A stretch of DNA of 64,000 nt, from assembly GCA_011390885.1 (NCBI GenBank), contig JAABRO010000061.1, positions 62,001-126,000 on the forward strand. Direction: 5' to 3'. Below are positions 20,477-28,527 of this stretch, in pieces. The notes beneath the pieces are model-generated. The model had not been told where the DNA came from and did no database searches. It saw only the letters and a list, made by a program, of their open reading frames with translations. A program made the translations under genes and the position numbers. The stretch is from Gemmatimonas sp. (GTDB lineage Bacteria; Gemmatimonadota; Gemmatimonadetes; Gemmatimonadales; Gemmatimonadaceae). Numbering within the stretch: position 1 is the stretch's first letter; the number at the start of each line of letters is the position of its first letter.

Positions 20477-21439
20477 ATGAACGACCAGGCAGCCCAGGCG
20501 ATCGTGAGGATCGCCGCGATCGCCTCGCTCGCCGATGGCACGCAGGACGAGCGTGAACGCGGCGAGATCGCCGCGATCGCCACGCGGTACGGTACGTCGC
20601 TCCACGACGTGCACGTGACCGACGAGGCCAGCGCCGCGATGGAGGCGGCGCGTGTGGCGCGTTCGCTCACCTCGGCCGACGAGCGTGAGATGGCGTATCG
20701 CGTGGCGCTCGCCGTCTGCCATGCGGATGGCTACGTGAACACGCGCGAGACGCTCTTTCTGCGCAGCCTGGCCCAGTCGCTCGACGTGGATCCCATCCTG
20801 CTCGACACGGAAGTCGGCGACGTGAGCCGCGACGTGGACGCGTGGGTGGCGCCGGCTGCGGCCGCCTCCGTCGGCACGGCGTCCCTCGGGGCGGCCTCCG
20901 CCGGTGCGGCATCCGCCGGATCGCTCGATGACTTCATCCTCGACCAGGCGATCCTCACGGCGGCGCTCGAGCTGCTCCCGGACAAGCTCGCCAACCTCGG
21001 CATCATTCCGCTGCAGCTCCGGCTCGTGCATACCATCGGGCAGCGCAGCGGCGCGGCGGTGGACGGTCTCCAAGTGAAGGACCTGATGGCCACGCTCGGC
21101 CTGAGCGTGGTGGGACAGGCGCTGGAGACGGCGGTGCGCAAGACCTTCGGCGGGCTGGCCGGCGGCCTGCTAGGGCGCATGTTGGGCGGGGCCGGCGGCG
21201 TGGCGGCGGGTGCCGCCGTCACGTTCGGCACCACTTACGCGCTGGGGCATGTGGCCGAGCAGTACTACGCGCAGGGACGCCGCCTCTCCACCACCGACCT
21301 CAAGGCGCTGTTCGGGCGCTTCAAGGGTGAGGCCGACACGCTGTATCCGCGCGTGCAGCAGCGCATTGCAGAGAAGGCGCGCGGCAACACGATGGCGTCG
21401 CTCCTGCAGTCGGTGCGCGGGGACCTGCGCGGCGCCTGA
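20477..21439 (+). CDS. TerB-like / DUF533-type protein
   Basis: A 320-residue protein. Residues 1-115 are an all-helical TerB-like unit (IVRIAAIASLADGTQDERE, MAYRVALAVCHADGYVNTRETLFLRSLA); the repeated xADGxxxxxE loops are typical. An Ala/Ser/Gly linker leads to a second domain with LILDQAILTAALELLPDKLANLGIIP-like helices and a Gly-rich hydrophobic segment (GGLAGGLLGRMLGGAGGVAAGAAVTF), resembling EcsC/YcjF-like membrane-associating modules. GGAAGGA at 20464-20470 is a good ribosome site for ATG 20477. Function is unknown; tellurite resistance should not be assumed. Confidence 0.75.
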   Translation: MNDQAAQAIVRIAAIASLADGTQDERERGEIAAIATRYGTSLHDVHVTDEASAAMEAARVARSLTSADEREMAYRVALAVCHADGYVNTRETLFLRSLAQSLDVDPILLDTEVGDVSRDVDAWVAPAAAASVGTASLGAASAGAASAGSLDDFILDQAILTAALELLPDKLANLGIIPLQLRLVHTIGQRSGAAVDGLQVKDLMATLGLSVVGQALETAVRKTFGGLAGGLLGRMLGGAGGVAAGAAVTFGTTYALGHVAEQYYAQGRRLSTTDLKALFGRFKGEADTLYPRVQQRIAEKARGNTMASLLQSVRGDLRGA

Positions 21440-21787
21440 GGGTTATCATCCGGTCATGCCTTGCCGCCGCACGCCATCGTCGCACGCTCCGTCGCCAACC
21501 TGAGCGCGGTCGCCCCACTCCGGGTCGGCCGCGCGAGGACCGACACGGAGTGCACATGGCTCGTCGTACCTGGATCGTGCGTCCCGGCGGACGCCTGACC
21601 CGTTTTCGCAACCGGCAGGCGCGCTGCGATTGTCGCGGCCGCCGTCACGGGCGGCCCGCCGTTGGCCGAGGTCTGTGTCACGAAGGGCCGCGTCCGGCCC
21701 GTGTGGAGCGCCGTCGTGCGAAGGCGGGGGTTCGATGCGAGTGGGACGGCTGCTGCGCGATCGTCGAGCGCGAGCGAGATTGATCGC
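21440..21787 (+). other. 348-bp intergenic stretch with a possible promoter
   Basis: No convincing gene is seen. TATCAT (21444-21449) lies six bases before ATG 21456, which opens a 15-codon frame (MPCRRTPSSHAPSPT). The geometry copies the leaderless sites elsewhere. The rest is GC-rich with no recognised structure, so it could be a long 5' leader for the aminoacylase gene. Confidence 0.35.
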
Positions 21788-23413
21788 ATGACCACCCGTC
21801 GCGATTTCCTCGCTGCCAGCGCGGCTACCGCCGTCGCGGCGACCCCCATTCTGCGCGCCGCGCCCGCGGCACACCTCGCGCGCGCCGACCACGATCTCAT
21901 TCTGCGCGGCGGCACCGTGTTCGACGGCGGCGGCGGCGAGGGACGCGAGCTGGACGTGGGCATCACGGCGGGGCGCATCGCCGAGGTCGCCCCGCGCATC
22001 ACGGGACGCGGCGCCAGCGAGATCGACGTGCGCGGCCTCGCCGTCGCGCCCGGCTTCGTGGACATCCACTCGCACGCCGACGGCTCGCTGCAGGAGGACC
22101 CACGCGCCGAATCGGTGATCCGTCAGGGCATCACCACCATCGTGTGCGGTGCCGACGGCAGTTCGCGGGCGGTGGGATCGCCGGCGCGTCCGTTCGGCGC
22201 GTACTTCGACAGCCTCGACCGGTTGCGCCCCGCGTGCAACGTGGCGGCCATGGTGGGGCTCGGCAGCGTGCGCGGCGCGGTGGTGGGGGAGGACGACCGG
22301 CCCGCCACGCCCGATGAGTTGCGCACGATGGTGGCGATGGTGGAGCGCGCGCTCGCCGAGGGCGCGTGCGGCGCGTCGAGCGGCCTCGAGTACACGCCGG
22401 GCGCGTTCGCGTCGCGCGACGAGCTCATCGCATTGTGTCGTCCGCTGGTGCCACTGGGACGCGTGTATGCCACGCACATGCGCAACGAGGACGACCGCCT
22501 GCTGCAGGCGATCGAGGAGTCGATCGCGGTGGCGGAAGGCGCGCGCTGCGGGCTGCAAGTGTCGCATCTCAAGACGCAGGGGCCGCGCAACTGGGGGGTG
22601 CTCGACACCGTGTTCGCGCGCCTCGAAGGCGCGAAGGCGCGCGGACTCGACGTGGCCTTCGATCGGTATCCGTACCTCGCGTACGCCACCGGGCTCACGA
22701 GCCTGTTCCCGGTGTGGAGCCGCGACGGCGGCACGGCCGCGTTCTTCGCGCGCCTCGACGATCCGACGGCGGCCGCGCGCATTCGCGCCGAGACGCTTGC
22801 CAAGATCGAGCTGCTCGGCGGGTGGGACAACGTACAGGTGACGTCGGTGCGCGCGGTCGAAGATCGTGATGCCGAAGGGGCGCGGCTCGGGCAGTACGCG
22901 GCGCGCAGCGGCACCGACCCGTACGAGCGCACGGTGGCGCTGCTCCGGCGCAGCGAGGGCAACGTAGGCATGGTGGGGTTCGCGATGAGCGAGGCGAACC
23001 TCGAGCGCATTCTCGCGCATCCGATGGGCATGGTGTGCACCGACGGCGGTGGCTTCGCGATCGACGGCCCCACGCGCCGCGGGAGCCCGCATCCGCGCGG
23101 CATCGGCAGCTTCCCGCGTGTGCTGGGGCGCTACGTGCGCGAGCGTGGTGCGCTCACCTTGGGCGACGCGGTGGCGAAGATGAGCGCGGTGCCGGCCGCG
23201 CGCGTGCGGCTTGGTGATCGCGGGCGTATCGCCGTGGGGCAGGCGGGTGATGTGGTCGTGTTCGATGCGGCCACGGTGGCCGACGTGGCCACGTTCGAGC
23301 AGCCGTTTCAGTACCCCGCGGGGATTCGCGTGGTGGTGGTGAACGGCACGGTGGCGCTGCGCGACGGGGAGCGCGCGCGCGAGGGGACGGGGCGGGCGCT
23401 GCGGGTGGGGTGA
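21788..23413 (+). CDS. N-acyl-D-amino-acid deacylase family amidohydrolase (Tat-exported)
   Basis: A 541-residue enzyme with a twin-arginine signal (MTTRRDFLAASAATAVAAT). The amidohydrolase/D-aminoacylase core is clear: LILRGGTVFDGGG, VAPGFVDIHSHADGSL (metal HxH), CGASSGLEYTPGAFAS, ATHMRNEDDRLLQAIEE, CGLQVSHLKTQG (metal His), GMVCTDGGGF (catalytic Asp), and HPRGIGSFPRVLGRYVRE. It should release D-amino acids from N-acyl forms in the periplasm, perhaps from peptidoglycan turnover. GAGATT lies 6 bases before the ATG but is a weak promoter match. Confidence 0.9.
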   Translation: MTTRRDFLAASAATAVAATPILRAAPAAHLARADHDLILRGGTVFDGGGGEGRELDVGITAGRIAEVAPRITGRGASEIDVRGLAVAPGFVDIHSHADGSLQEDPRAESVIRQGITTIVCGADGSSRAVGSPARPFGAYFDSLDRLRPACNVAAMVGLGSVRGAVVGEDDRPATPDELRTMVAMVERALAEGACGASSGLEYTPGAFASRDELIALCRPLVPLGRVYATHMRNEDDRLLQAIEESIAVAEGARCGLQVSHLKTQGPRNWGVLDTVFARLEGAKARGLDVAFDRYPYLAYATGLTSLFPVWSRDGGTAAFFARLDDPTAAARIRAETLAKIELLGGWDNVQVTSVRAVEDRDAEGARLGQYAARSGTDPYERTVALLRRSEGNVGMVGFAMSEANLERILAHPMGMVCTDGGGFAIDGPTRRGSPHPRGIGSFPRVLGRYVRERGALTLGDAVAKMSAVPAARVRLGDRGRIAVGQAGDVVVFDAATVADVATFEQPFQYPAGIRVVVVNGTVALRDGERAREGTGRALRVG

Positions 23414-23435
23414 TGGCGGTGGTTGCGGCTCGCGA

Positions 23436-23466
23436 TTGTCAGACTTAGTCTAGTGACTTAGTCAAC
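23436..23466 (+). promoter_or_regulatory. operator/promoter of toxin-antitoxin pair 1
   Basis: Two copies of the palindrome GACTnAGTC (23442-23450 and 23455-23463) repeat with a 13-bp period directly before the antitoxin ATG. TTGTCA (23436-23441) and TAGTCA (23459-23464) are 17 bp apart, so the palindromes would lie inside the promoter. Autoregulation by the antitoxin or complex is the likely role. Confidence 0.6.
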
Positions 23467-23763
23467 ATGGAGCGATGTATGCCTGACCCCGCCGATCCCA
23501 CGCCGCCCGCCGCCGGTTCCTCGGACGCCGAGGAAGTCACGGTGCATTACGCCAAGACGCACCTCTCGCGACTGCTCCGGGAGGTGGCGACGGGTACGGA
23601 GTACGTCATCTCGCGTGGAGACACGCCGGTGGCGCGCCTGGTGCCGTACGGGGCCGAGGCGCCGCAGCGCGAGTTCGGCGTGCTGCGCGACCGGCTGGTA
23701 GTGCCGGAGGCGTTCCTCGAGCCGCTGCCCGCCGACGAGCTTGACGCCTGGGCGGGCGGCTGA
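23467..23763 (+). CDS. Phd/YefM-family antitoxin
   Basis: A 98-residue antitoxin. Residues ~24-60 follow the Phd/YefM DNA-binding fold: VTVHYAKTHLSRLLREVATGTEYVISRGDTPVARLVPYG. The tail after residue 65 (FGVLRDRLVVPEAFLEPLPADELDAW) is the acidic, aromatic segment that usually wraps the PIN toxin. ATG 23467 or ATG 23479 could be used. The stop directly abuts the toxin GTG (TGAGTG). It should bind the paired GACTnAGTC palindromes just upstream. Confidence 0.88.
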   Translation: MERCMPDPADPTPPAAGSSDAEEVTVHYAKTHLSRLLREVATGTEYVISRGDTPVARLVPYGAEAPQREFGVLRDRLVVPEAFLEPLPADELDAWAGG

Positions 23764-24144
23764 GTGCTGCTGCTCGATACGCATGCCCTGCTCTGGTGGC
23801 TGGCTGGCGACCCGAAGCTGTCGACGCACGCCCGCGTGGCCATCGAACGGGCGAGCAGAGTGCATGTGAGTGCGGTCAGCACGTGGGAGATCGCCATCAA
23901 GACGCAGCTCGGCAAACTGCCCGACGGCGCGCTACTGCTCGCCGAGCTGCCAATGGTGCTCGAGCGACAGGGGTTCGTCACGCTACCCATCGGGGCGCCC
24001 GATGCCCACATGGCTGGCATGCTTCCGCTGCATCATCGGGATCCCTTCGATCGCATGCTGGCGGCGCAGTCATTGCGCCTCGGGCTGCCGCTGGTGAGCA
24101 ACGATCCGGCGTTCGTGCCCTACGGGGTGACGCTGGTGTGGTGA
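23764..24144 (+). CDS. PIN-domain toxin (VapC type)
   Basis: A 126-residue ribonuclease toxin. The acidic active site is visible: LLLDTHALLWWL (first Asp), VSTWEIAIKTQLGKL (Glu) and HHRDPFDRMLAAQ (two Asp), the standard PIN quartet. It should cleave RNA when not bound by its antitoxin. GTG start abuts the antitoxin stop. It converges with queE with a 9-bp gap. Closely similar in layout to the toxin at 42274. Confidence 0.9.
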   Translation: MLLLDTHALLWWLAGDPKLSTHARVAIERASRVHVSAVSTWEIAIKTQLGKLPDGALLLAELPMVLERQGFVTLPIGAPDAHMAGMLPLHHRDPFDRMLAAQSLRLGLPLVSNDPAFVPYGVTLVW

Positions 24145-24153
24145 GGGCGACCT

Positions 24154-24798
24154 TCAGCGCACCCCGATGTCCTTGTGCGTCTGCACGCTGAGCCGCCACT
24201 GCGGGTGCGCCAGGCAGTACGCGATCGCCGCGGCCGTGTTTGCCGCACGATCGGGGCCGTCCATGGGCTGCAGCAGGAAGTGGTCGAACGCCATCTGCGC
24301 GAAGCGCGCCGGGTCCCCCTCGGCCTCGGCCTGCGGATACACGAGCTTGAGTTCGCTGCCGCGCGTCTGCACGAGCGTGGCGCGTGCCTTGGGGCTCACA
24401 CAGAGCCAGTCGATCCCCTCGGGCGCGGCGATCGTGCCGTTGCTCTCCACCGCGATCTCGAATCCGACCGCGTGCAGCGCGTCGATGGCCGCGCGGTCGA
24501 GCTGCAGCAGCGGCTCGCCACCGGTGCACACCACGAACGGCCGCACCTGCGGCGGCGAGTCGGCCGGCCAGCGCGCCTTCACGGCAGCGGCCAGCTCCTC
24601 GGCGGTGGCGAACTTGCCGCCGTCCGGACCCACGCCCACGAAGTCGGTGTCGCAGAAGCGGCAGGTGGCGGTTGCCCGGTCGGCCTCGCGCCCCGTCCAC
24701 AGGTTGCAGCCGGCAAAGCGGCAGAACACGGCCGGTCGGCCCGCGTTCACGCCCTCCCCCTGCAGCGTGTAGAAGATCTCCTTCACCGTGTAGGTCAC
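24154..24798 (-). CDS. queE: 7-carboxy-7-deazaguanine synthase
   Basis: A 214-residue radical SAM enzyme that ring-contracts 6-carboxytetrahydropterin to 7-carboxy-7-deazaguanine. It starts [19 protein letters not shown], the family N-terminus. The iron-sulphur ligands follow the CX14CX2C spacing (GCNLW...ATCRFC) described for the Burkholderia type. [13 protein letters not shown] is the SAM-binding GGE motif, and VESNGT and VSPKA follow in order. GTG 24798 overlaps the queC stop as GTGA, so queC-queE are co-translated. Its substrate would come from queD at 14066. Confidence 0.93.
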   Translation of the reverse strand: MTYTVKEIFYTLQGEGVNAGRPAVFCRFAGCNLWTGREADRATATCRFCDTDFVGVGPDGGKFATAEELAAAVKARWPADSPPQVRPFVVCTGGEPLLQLDRAAIDALHAVGFEIAVESNGTIAAPEGIDWLCVSPKARATLVQTRGSELKLVYPQAEAEGDPARFAQMAFDHFLLQPMDGPDRAANTAAAIAYCLAHPQWRLSVQTHKDIGVR

Positions 24799-25502
24799 GC
24801 GCGCTCCGCGTACGTGATCGGATCGCGCGCGCCCGCTTCGGCAAAGCCCTTCAGGCGCAGCAGGCACGCGTCGCAGCGGCCGCAGGCATCGCCGTTGGGC
24901 GCCGGATCGTAGCAGCTCGTGGTCAGCGAGTAGTCCACACCGAGTGATTGCCCGAGCGCCACGATGCCGGCCTTGGTGAGGTGCAGCAGCGGCGCGTGGA
25001 TGGTGAGGCGCTGCGTGCCTTCCACGCCCGCGCGCGTGCCGAGGTTGGCCATCGTCTCGAAGGCGCGCAGGTACTCCGGGCGGCAGTCGGGATAGCCCGA
25101 GTAGTCGAGCGCGTTCACGCCCACGAAGATGTCCGTGGCGCCGAGCGTCTCCGCCCACGCGAGCGCGAACGAGAGGAAGATCGTGTTGCGCGCGGGCACG
25201 TAGGTGACCGGGATGTCGTGCGCCGCACTCACGTCGCGGTCCTTGGGCACGGCCACGTCGCTCGTGAGTGCCGAGCCGCCCCACTGGCGCAGGTCGATGT
25301 CCACGACCACGTGCTGCGACACGCCCTGCGCGGCGGCCACGCGGTGCGCGGCGTCGATCTCGTGCAGGTGCCGCTGGCCATAGCGGAACGTCATGGCGTG
25401 CGGCGCGAACCCCTGGCTGCGCGCCACGGCGAGCACGGTGGTGGAGTCGAGGCCGCCGCTGAGCAGGACGACGGCGGGACGTGGAGTGGACGGCTGCGTC
25501 AT
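24795..25502 (-). CDS. queC: 7-cyano-7-deazaguanine synthase
   Basis: A 235-residue ATP-dependent enzyme making preQ0 from 7-carboxy-7-deazaguanine and ammonia. The PP-loop is [17 protein letters not shown] at residue ~11. [17 protein letters not shown] and [19 protein letters not shown] are family blocks, and the zinc site is [21 protein letters not shown] (four Cys). The ATG at 25502 has TAGCTT six bases upstream and no ribosome site, so it is probably leaderless. First gene of queC-queE. Confidence 0.94.
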   Translation of the reverse strand: MTQPSTPRPAVVLLSGGLDSTTVLAVARSQGFAPHAMTFRYGQRHLHEIDAAHRVAAAQGVSQHVVVDIDLRQWGGSALTSDVAVPKDRDVSAAHDIPVTYVPARNTIFLSFALAWAETLGATDIFVGVNALDYSGYPDCRPEYLRAFETMANLGTRAGVEGTQRLTIHAPLLHLTKAGIVALGQSLGVDYSLTTSCYDPAPNGDACGRCDACLLRLKGFAEAGARDPITYAERA

Positions 25503-25514
25503 GCGGGAAAGCTA
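25503..25514 (-). promoter_or_regulatory. -10 hexamer for leaderless queC
   Basis: On the minus strand TAGCTT (25509-25514) is followed by TCCCGC and ATG. The same hexamer TAGCTT serves the genes at 16558 and 26875. Confidence 0.55.
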
Positions 25515-25570
25515 TCTCGGCCCAAGGGGATCGTGGTATCGTTCCGGCGACCCGATTCCTTCGAGCCGCC

Positions 25571-26830
25571 ATGCCCGTGTTCCGATCCGTGCGTCCTGCC
25601 CTCGGCCTCGCCGCCGTCCTGCTCGCTGCCTGCGCCGGCAACGGCGGAAGCACCGCCGCGCGCGCGTCGACGAACTCGTCCGCTTCTACGAACGCGAACG
25701 CCAACGCGAACGCGGGCGATCGCTCGTACGCGCCCGCGATCACCGAGGCGGACCTGCGCACGCGGCTGTTCATCTTCGCCGACGACTCCATGGAGGGGCG
25801 CGCGGCCGGTAGTCCCGGACACGAGCGCGCGCTGCGCTACATCGTGCGTGAACTCGAGCGGCTCGGTGTGGCGCCCCGTGGAGACTCGGGCTTCCTGCAG
25901 CGCGTCCCGATCGCGCGCTACGGCCCCGCGTCGAGCGACACGATCTGGTCGCACAACGTGGTGGCGGTGATCGAGGGGAACGATCCCGTGCTGCGCGAGG
26001 AGTTCGTCGCGCTCGGCGCGCACTCCGATCATGTCGGCATCGCCCGACGCGTGGTCGATCACGATTCGCTGCGCGCGTTCAACCAGGCCACGTGGGAGGC
26101 GACGGGACGCGACCCCAACTCGCGCGGCCCCACGCCGGCGCAGCGCGCCGCGGTGCGCGTGAACGTGGATTCGCTGCGCAGCGCGCGACCGGCGCGTGCC
26201 GATTCGATCTACAACGGCGCCGACGACGATGGCTCCGGTTCCATGGCCCTGCTGGAGATCGCCGAAGCCTTCGCGACGGCGCGGGTGAAGCCGAAGCGGT
26301 CGATCCTGCTGGTGTGGCACACGGGCGAGGAGATCGGCTTGAACGGGTCGGAGTGGTTCATGGACCACCCCACGGTGCCGCGCGAGCGCATCGTCGCGCA
26401 GGTGAACCTCGACATGATCGGTCGCGGCCTCGCGGCAGACGTGGCCGGCGGCGGGCCGGATCACCTCACCGTGCTCGGGCCGAGGCGGCTGTCGTCCGAG
26501 TTCGATGCGTGGGTGCGCGAGGTGAACGCCACGCAGTCGCAGCCGTTCGCGCTCGACTACGCGTTCGATGCGGACGGACACCCGCAGCAGTTCTACTGCC
26601 GCAGCGACCACTACCACTACGCGCGCTACGGCATCCCGATCGCGTTCTTCTTCACGAGCGTGCACGAGGACTACCACCAGGTGACCGACGAGCCGCAGTA
26701 CATCGCCTACCCGAAGTACACGCGGGTGACGCGGTACCTGCACGACCTGGCGGCGTTCGTGGCGGACCAGCCGAAGGCGCCCGTGGTGGACCAGCCGCGA
26801 CCGGATCCGACGGGGCGCTGCCGGCAGTAG
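25571..26830 (+). CDS. M28-family aminopeptidase lipoprotein
   Basis: A 419-residue exported zinc peptidase. The signal ends with lipobox LLAACAG and a low-complexity Ala/Ser/Thr/Asn linker (about residues 25-48). M28 metal ligands are in order: GAHSDHVG, NGADDDGSGS, WHTGEEIGLNGSEW and NLDMIGR, with the last His in SVHEDYHQVTDEP. Between the first two motifs an unusual ~50-residue insert occurs (ARRVVDHDSLRAFNQATWEA onward). It should trim peptides outside the inner membrane. The gene is divergent from queC. Confidence 0.9.
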   Translation: MPVFRSVRPALGLAAVLLAACAGNGGSTAARASTNSSASTNANANANAGDRSYAPAITEADLRTRLFIFADDSMEGRAAGSPGHERALRYIVRELERLGVAPRGDSGFLQRVPIARYGPASSDTIWSHNVVAVIEGNDPVLREEFVALGAHSDHVGIARRVVDHDSLRAFNQATWEATGRDPNSRGPTPAQRAAVRVNVDSLRSARPARADSIYNGADDDGSGSMALLEIAEAFATARVKPKRSILLVWHTGEEIGLNGSEWFMDHPTVPRERIVAQVNLDMIGRGLAADVAGGGPDHLTVLGPRRLSSEFDAWVREVNATQSQPFALDYAFDADGHPQQFYCRSDHYHYARYGIPIAFFFTSVHEDYHQVTDEPQYIAYPKYTRVTRYLHDLAAFVADQPKAPVVDQPRPDPTGRCRQ

Positions 26831-26842
26831 TCCAGCACCCGC

Positions 26843-26869
26843 TAGCTTCTTGCGCGTCCCCTCACGGAG
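26843..26869 (+). promoter_or_regulatory. promoter and ribosome site of the TerC gene
   Basis: TAGCTT (26843-26848) and GGAG (26866-26869) precede ATG 26875. The same hexamer that is flush with start codons elsewhere is here 26 bases away and a Shine-Dalgarno sequence is present, a leadered contrast to the leaderless genes. Confidence 0.45.
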
Positions 26870-26874
26870 CGCAC

Positions 26875-27663
26875 ATGGACTGGATTGCCGACCCGAACGC
26901 CTGGATCGGGTTGCTGACGCTGACGGTGCTCGAGATCGTGCTCGGCATCGACAACATCATCTTCATCTCGATCCTCGCCGGCCGGTTGCCGGCCGCGCAG
27001 CAGCCGAAGGCGCGTCGCCTCGGACTCATGGGCGCCTTCGTGTCGCGGCTGGGGCTGCTGTTCTCGATTGCCTGGATCGCGCGGCTCACCAATCCCCTCT
27101 TCGACCTCTTCGGGCGCGGGTGGGCGGGACGCGACCTCATCCTCCTCGTTGGCGGCCTGTTCCTGATCGGCAAGGCGGTCATGGAGATCCACCACAAGTT
27201 CGAGCCGAGCGAGGCCACGCCACAGGACGTGGCGAAGGCGGCGGCCAGCATGGGCGCAGTGGTCGCGCAGATCATGGTGATCGATCTCGTCTTCTCGCTC
27301 GACTCCGTGATCACGGCCGTGGGCATGGTGGACCAGATCGAGATCATGGTCGCTGCCAACGTGATCGCGCTCGGCGTGATGCTGCTGGCCGTCACGCCGG
27401 TGAGCGACTTCGTGGACCGTCACCCCACGGTGAAGATGCTGGCGTTGGCGTTCCTGGTGCTGATCGGCACGAACCTGGTGGCCGAGGCGATGGGACAGCA
27501 CATCCCCAAGGGCTACACGTACTTCGCGATGGCCTTCTCGGTGCTCGTGGAGATGCTGAACCTGCGGCTGCGCAGGACGATCGTGCCGGTGGAGCTGCGG
27601 GTGGACACCGACCAGGACGGCGTGCCGGACATTCGCGAGCGGGGTGGGGTGGCCGGATCCTGA
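26875..27663 (+). CDS. TerC-family membrane protein with acidic C-terminal motif
   Basis: A 262-residue integral membrane protein with about seven helices. Family marks are LEIVLGIDNIIFISILAGRLP near residue 19 and VIDLVFSLDSVITAVGMV near residue 140, each with the membrane Asp pairs thought to handle metal ions (Mn2+ export in characterised members). The last ~20 residues are polar and contain DTDQDGVPD, a thrombospondin-3/EF-loop-like calcium motif not usual for this family. GGAG is 5 bases before the ATG. Confidence 0.9.
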   Translation: MDWIADPNAWIGLLTLTVLEIVLGIDNIIFISILAGRLPAAQQPKARRLGLMGAFVSRLGLLFSIAWIARLTNPLFDLFGRGWAGRDLILLVGGLFLIGKAVMEIHHKFEPSEATPQDVAKAAASMGAVVAQIMVIDLVFSLDSVITAVGMVDQIEIMVAANVIALGVMLLAVTPVSDFVDRHPTVKMLALAFLVLIGTNLVAEAMGQHIPKGYTYFAMAFSVLVEMLNLRLRRTIVPVELRVDTDQDGVPDIRERGGVAGS

Positions 27664-27691
27664 CGGCGGGAGTGTCCTCCGGTGAGGACGG

Positions 27692-27730
27692 CGAGTTGGG
27701 CGGGCCGGTGCGCTCGCCCAGTGCAACTCG
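27692..27730 (+). terminator. hairpin after the TerC gene
   Basis: CGAGTTG (27692-27698) pairs with CAACTCG (27724-27730), with an inner GGGCG/CGCCC stem. A smaller GTCCTC-cggt-GAGGAC hairpin (27674-27689) lies just upstream. The pair probably ends the TerC transcript. Confidence 0.5.
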
Positions 27731-27759
27731 TTGAACGGCAGCGGTTTGCGGCGGCGTTG

Positions 27760-27827
27760 CCGGACCGGAGGTACGTGGTCCGGGCCATGCGATGACTGGG
27801 GGCAACCACTCTTTCGGAGGTTGTCCC
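27760..27827 (+). promoter_or_regulatory. structured 5' leader hiding the ribosome site of the barrel gene
   Basis: A first hairpin is CCGGACC-ggaggtacgt-GGTCCGG (27760-27783). A second pairs GGGGCAACC (27799-27807) with GGTTGTCCC (27819-27827), nine pairs with one G.U, ending on the base before the ATG. The Shine-Dalgarno GGAGG (27816-27820) lies partly in that stem, so ribosome access should depend on melting. Confidence 0.5.
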
Positions 27828-28445
27828 ATGATCGCTCGCTTCGTTCGATTCGCCGGTGCGCTCGTCGTCTCGGTTCCGCTCGCCCTCTCAGCGCAGGGGC
27901 TCGGCCAGGGCGGCTCGGTCACACCGTACGCCGGCTATCTCGTCACCGGCCAGATCTACAACGGCCCCATCGGCACCGATCTCGCCACGGCGAACACGCC
28001 CGTCATCGGGGCGCAGCTCGCCATCCCGCTCGTGGCCGGCCTCTCGCTCACCGGCAACGTGGGCTACGCCTCGGCCGATGTGCGCGTGGGGCTGCCGGTG
28101 ATCGGCGGCGTGAACGTGGGCACGAACAGCCTCTGGCTGTATGACGCCGGCCTCGAACTGGGCGGGCTTCCGCGTGGGGGCCGCGGGCTCGCGCCGTTCG
28201 TGCAGGCGGGCGTGGGCGGCATGTCCAACAACATCCGCAACAGCTTCCTGAACGTGCAGAGCACGAACCTCGTGTACACGGCCGGGGTAGGACTCGATGT
28301 CGGGCTGGCGCGCCAGGTCGGGCTCCGTGTGCAGGCCAAGGACTACATCGGCCGTTTCGACAGCGAGGAAGCCATCGGCATCGGCTCCCGCGGCGACCTG
28401 GTGCACAACTGGGCGCTGAGCGCCGGCCTGAAACTCGCCTTCTAG
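27828..28445 (+). CDS. outer-membrane beta-barrel protein
   Basis: A 205-residue exported protein, signal peptide FVRFAGALVVSVPLALSAQG. The mature part is a run of alternating amphipathic strands (GSVTPYAGYLVTGQIYNG, LSLTGNVGYASADVRVGLP, LAPFVQAGVGGMSNN, GVGLDVGLARQVGLRVQAKDY) and ends on a hydrophobic strand with terminal Phe (WALSAGLKLAF), the usual signal for the BAM complex. The family resembles small OmpW/OmpA-like eight-stranded barrels; the substrate is unknown. A clear GGAGG precedes the ATG but lies in a hairpin. Confidence 0.82.
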   Translation: MIARFVRFAGALVVSVPLALSAQGLGQGGSVTPYAGYLVTGQIYNGPIGTDLATANTPVIGAQLAIPLVAGLSLTGNVGYASADVRVGLPVIGGVNVGTNSLWLYDAGLELGGLPRGGRGLAPFVQAGVGGMSNNIRNSFLNVQSTNLVYTAGVGLDVGLARQVGLRVQAKDYIGRFDSEEAIGIGSRGDLVHNWALSAGLKLAF

Positions 28446-28473
28446 GGGTCGGGGTTTAGACTAGGCGTCAGTC

Positions 28474-28501
28474 CGGGGGCGGTGCCACTGCGCCGCCCCC
28501 G
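28474..28501 (+). terminator. hairpin after the barrel gene
   Basis: CGGGGGCGG (28474-28482) and CCGCCCCCG (28493-28501) form a perfect 9-bp stem with a 10-base loop, followed by ATCGTTTCC. It is a likely intrinsic terminator 28 bp after the stop. Confidence 0.65.
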
Positions 28502-28527
28502 ATCGTTTCCCGCAGCAACGTGATCTC

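Noticed and set aside
20477-21439. Tellurite resistance gene
   Set aside because: Only TerB-like helices are seen; no other ter genes are nearby, so the phenotype cannot be claimed.
21446-23092. Minus-strand frame of ~550 codons over the D-aminoacylase gene
   Set aside because: Low-complexity antisense translation; the plus-strand enzyme is well supported.
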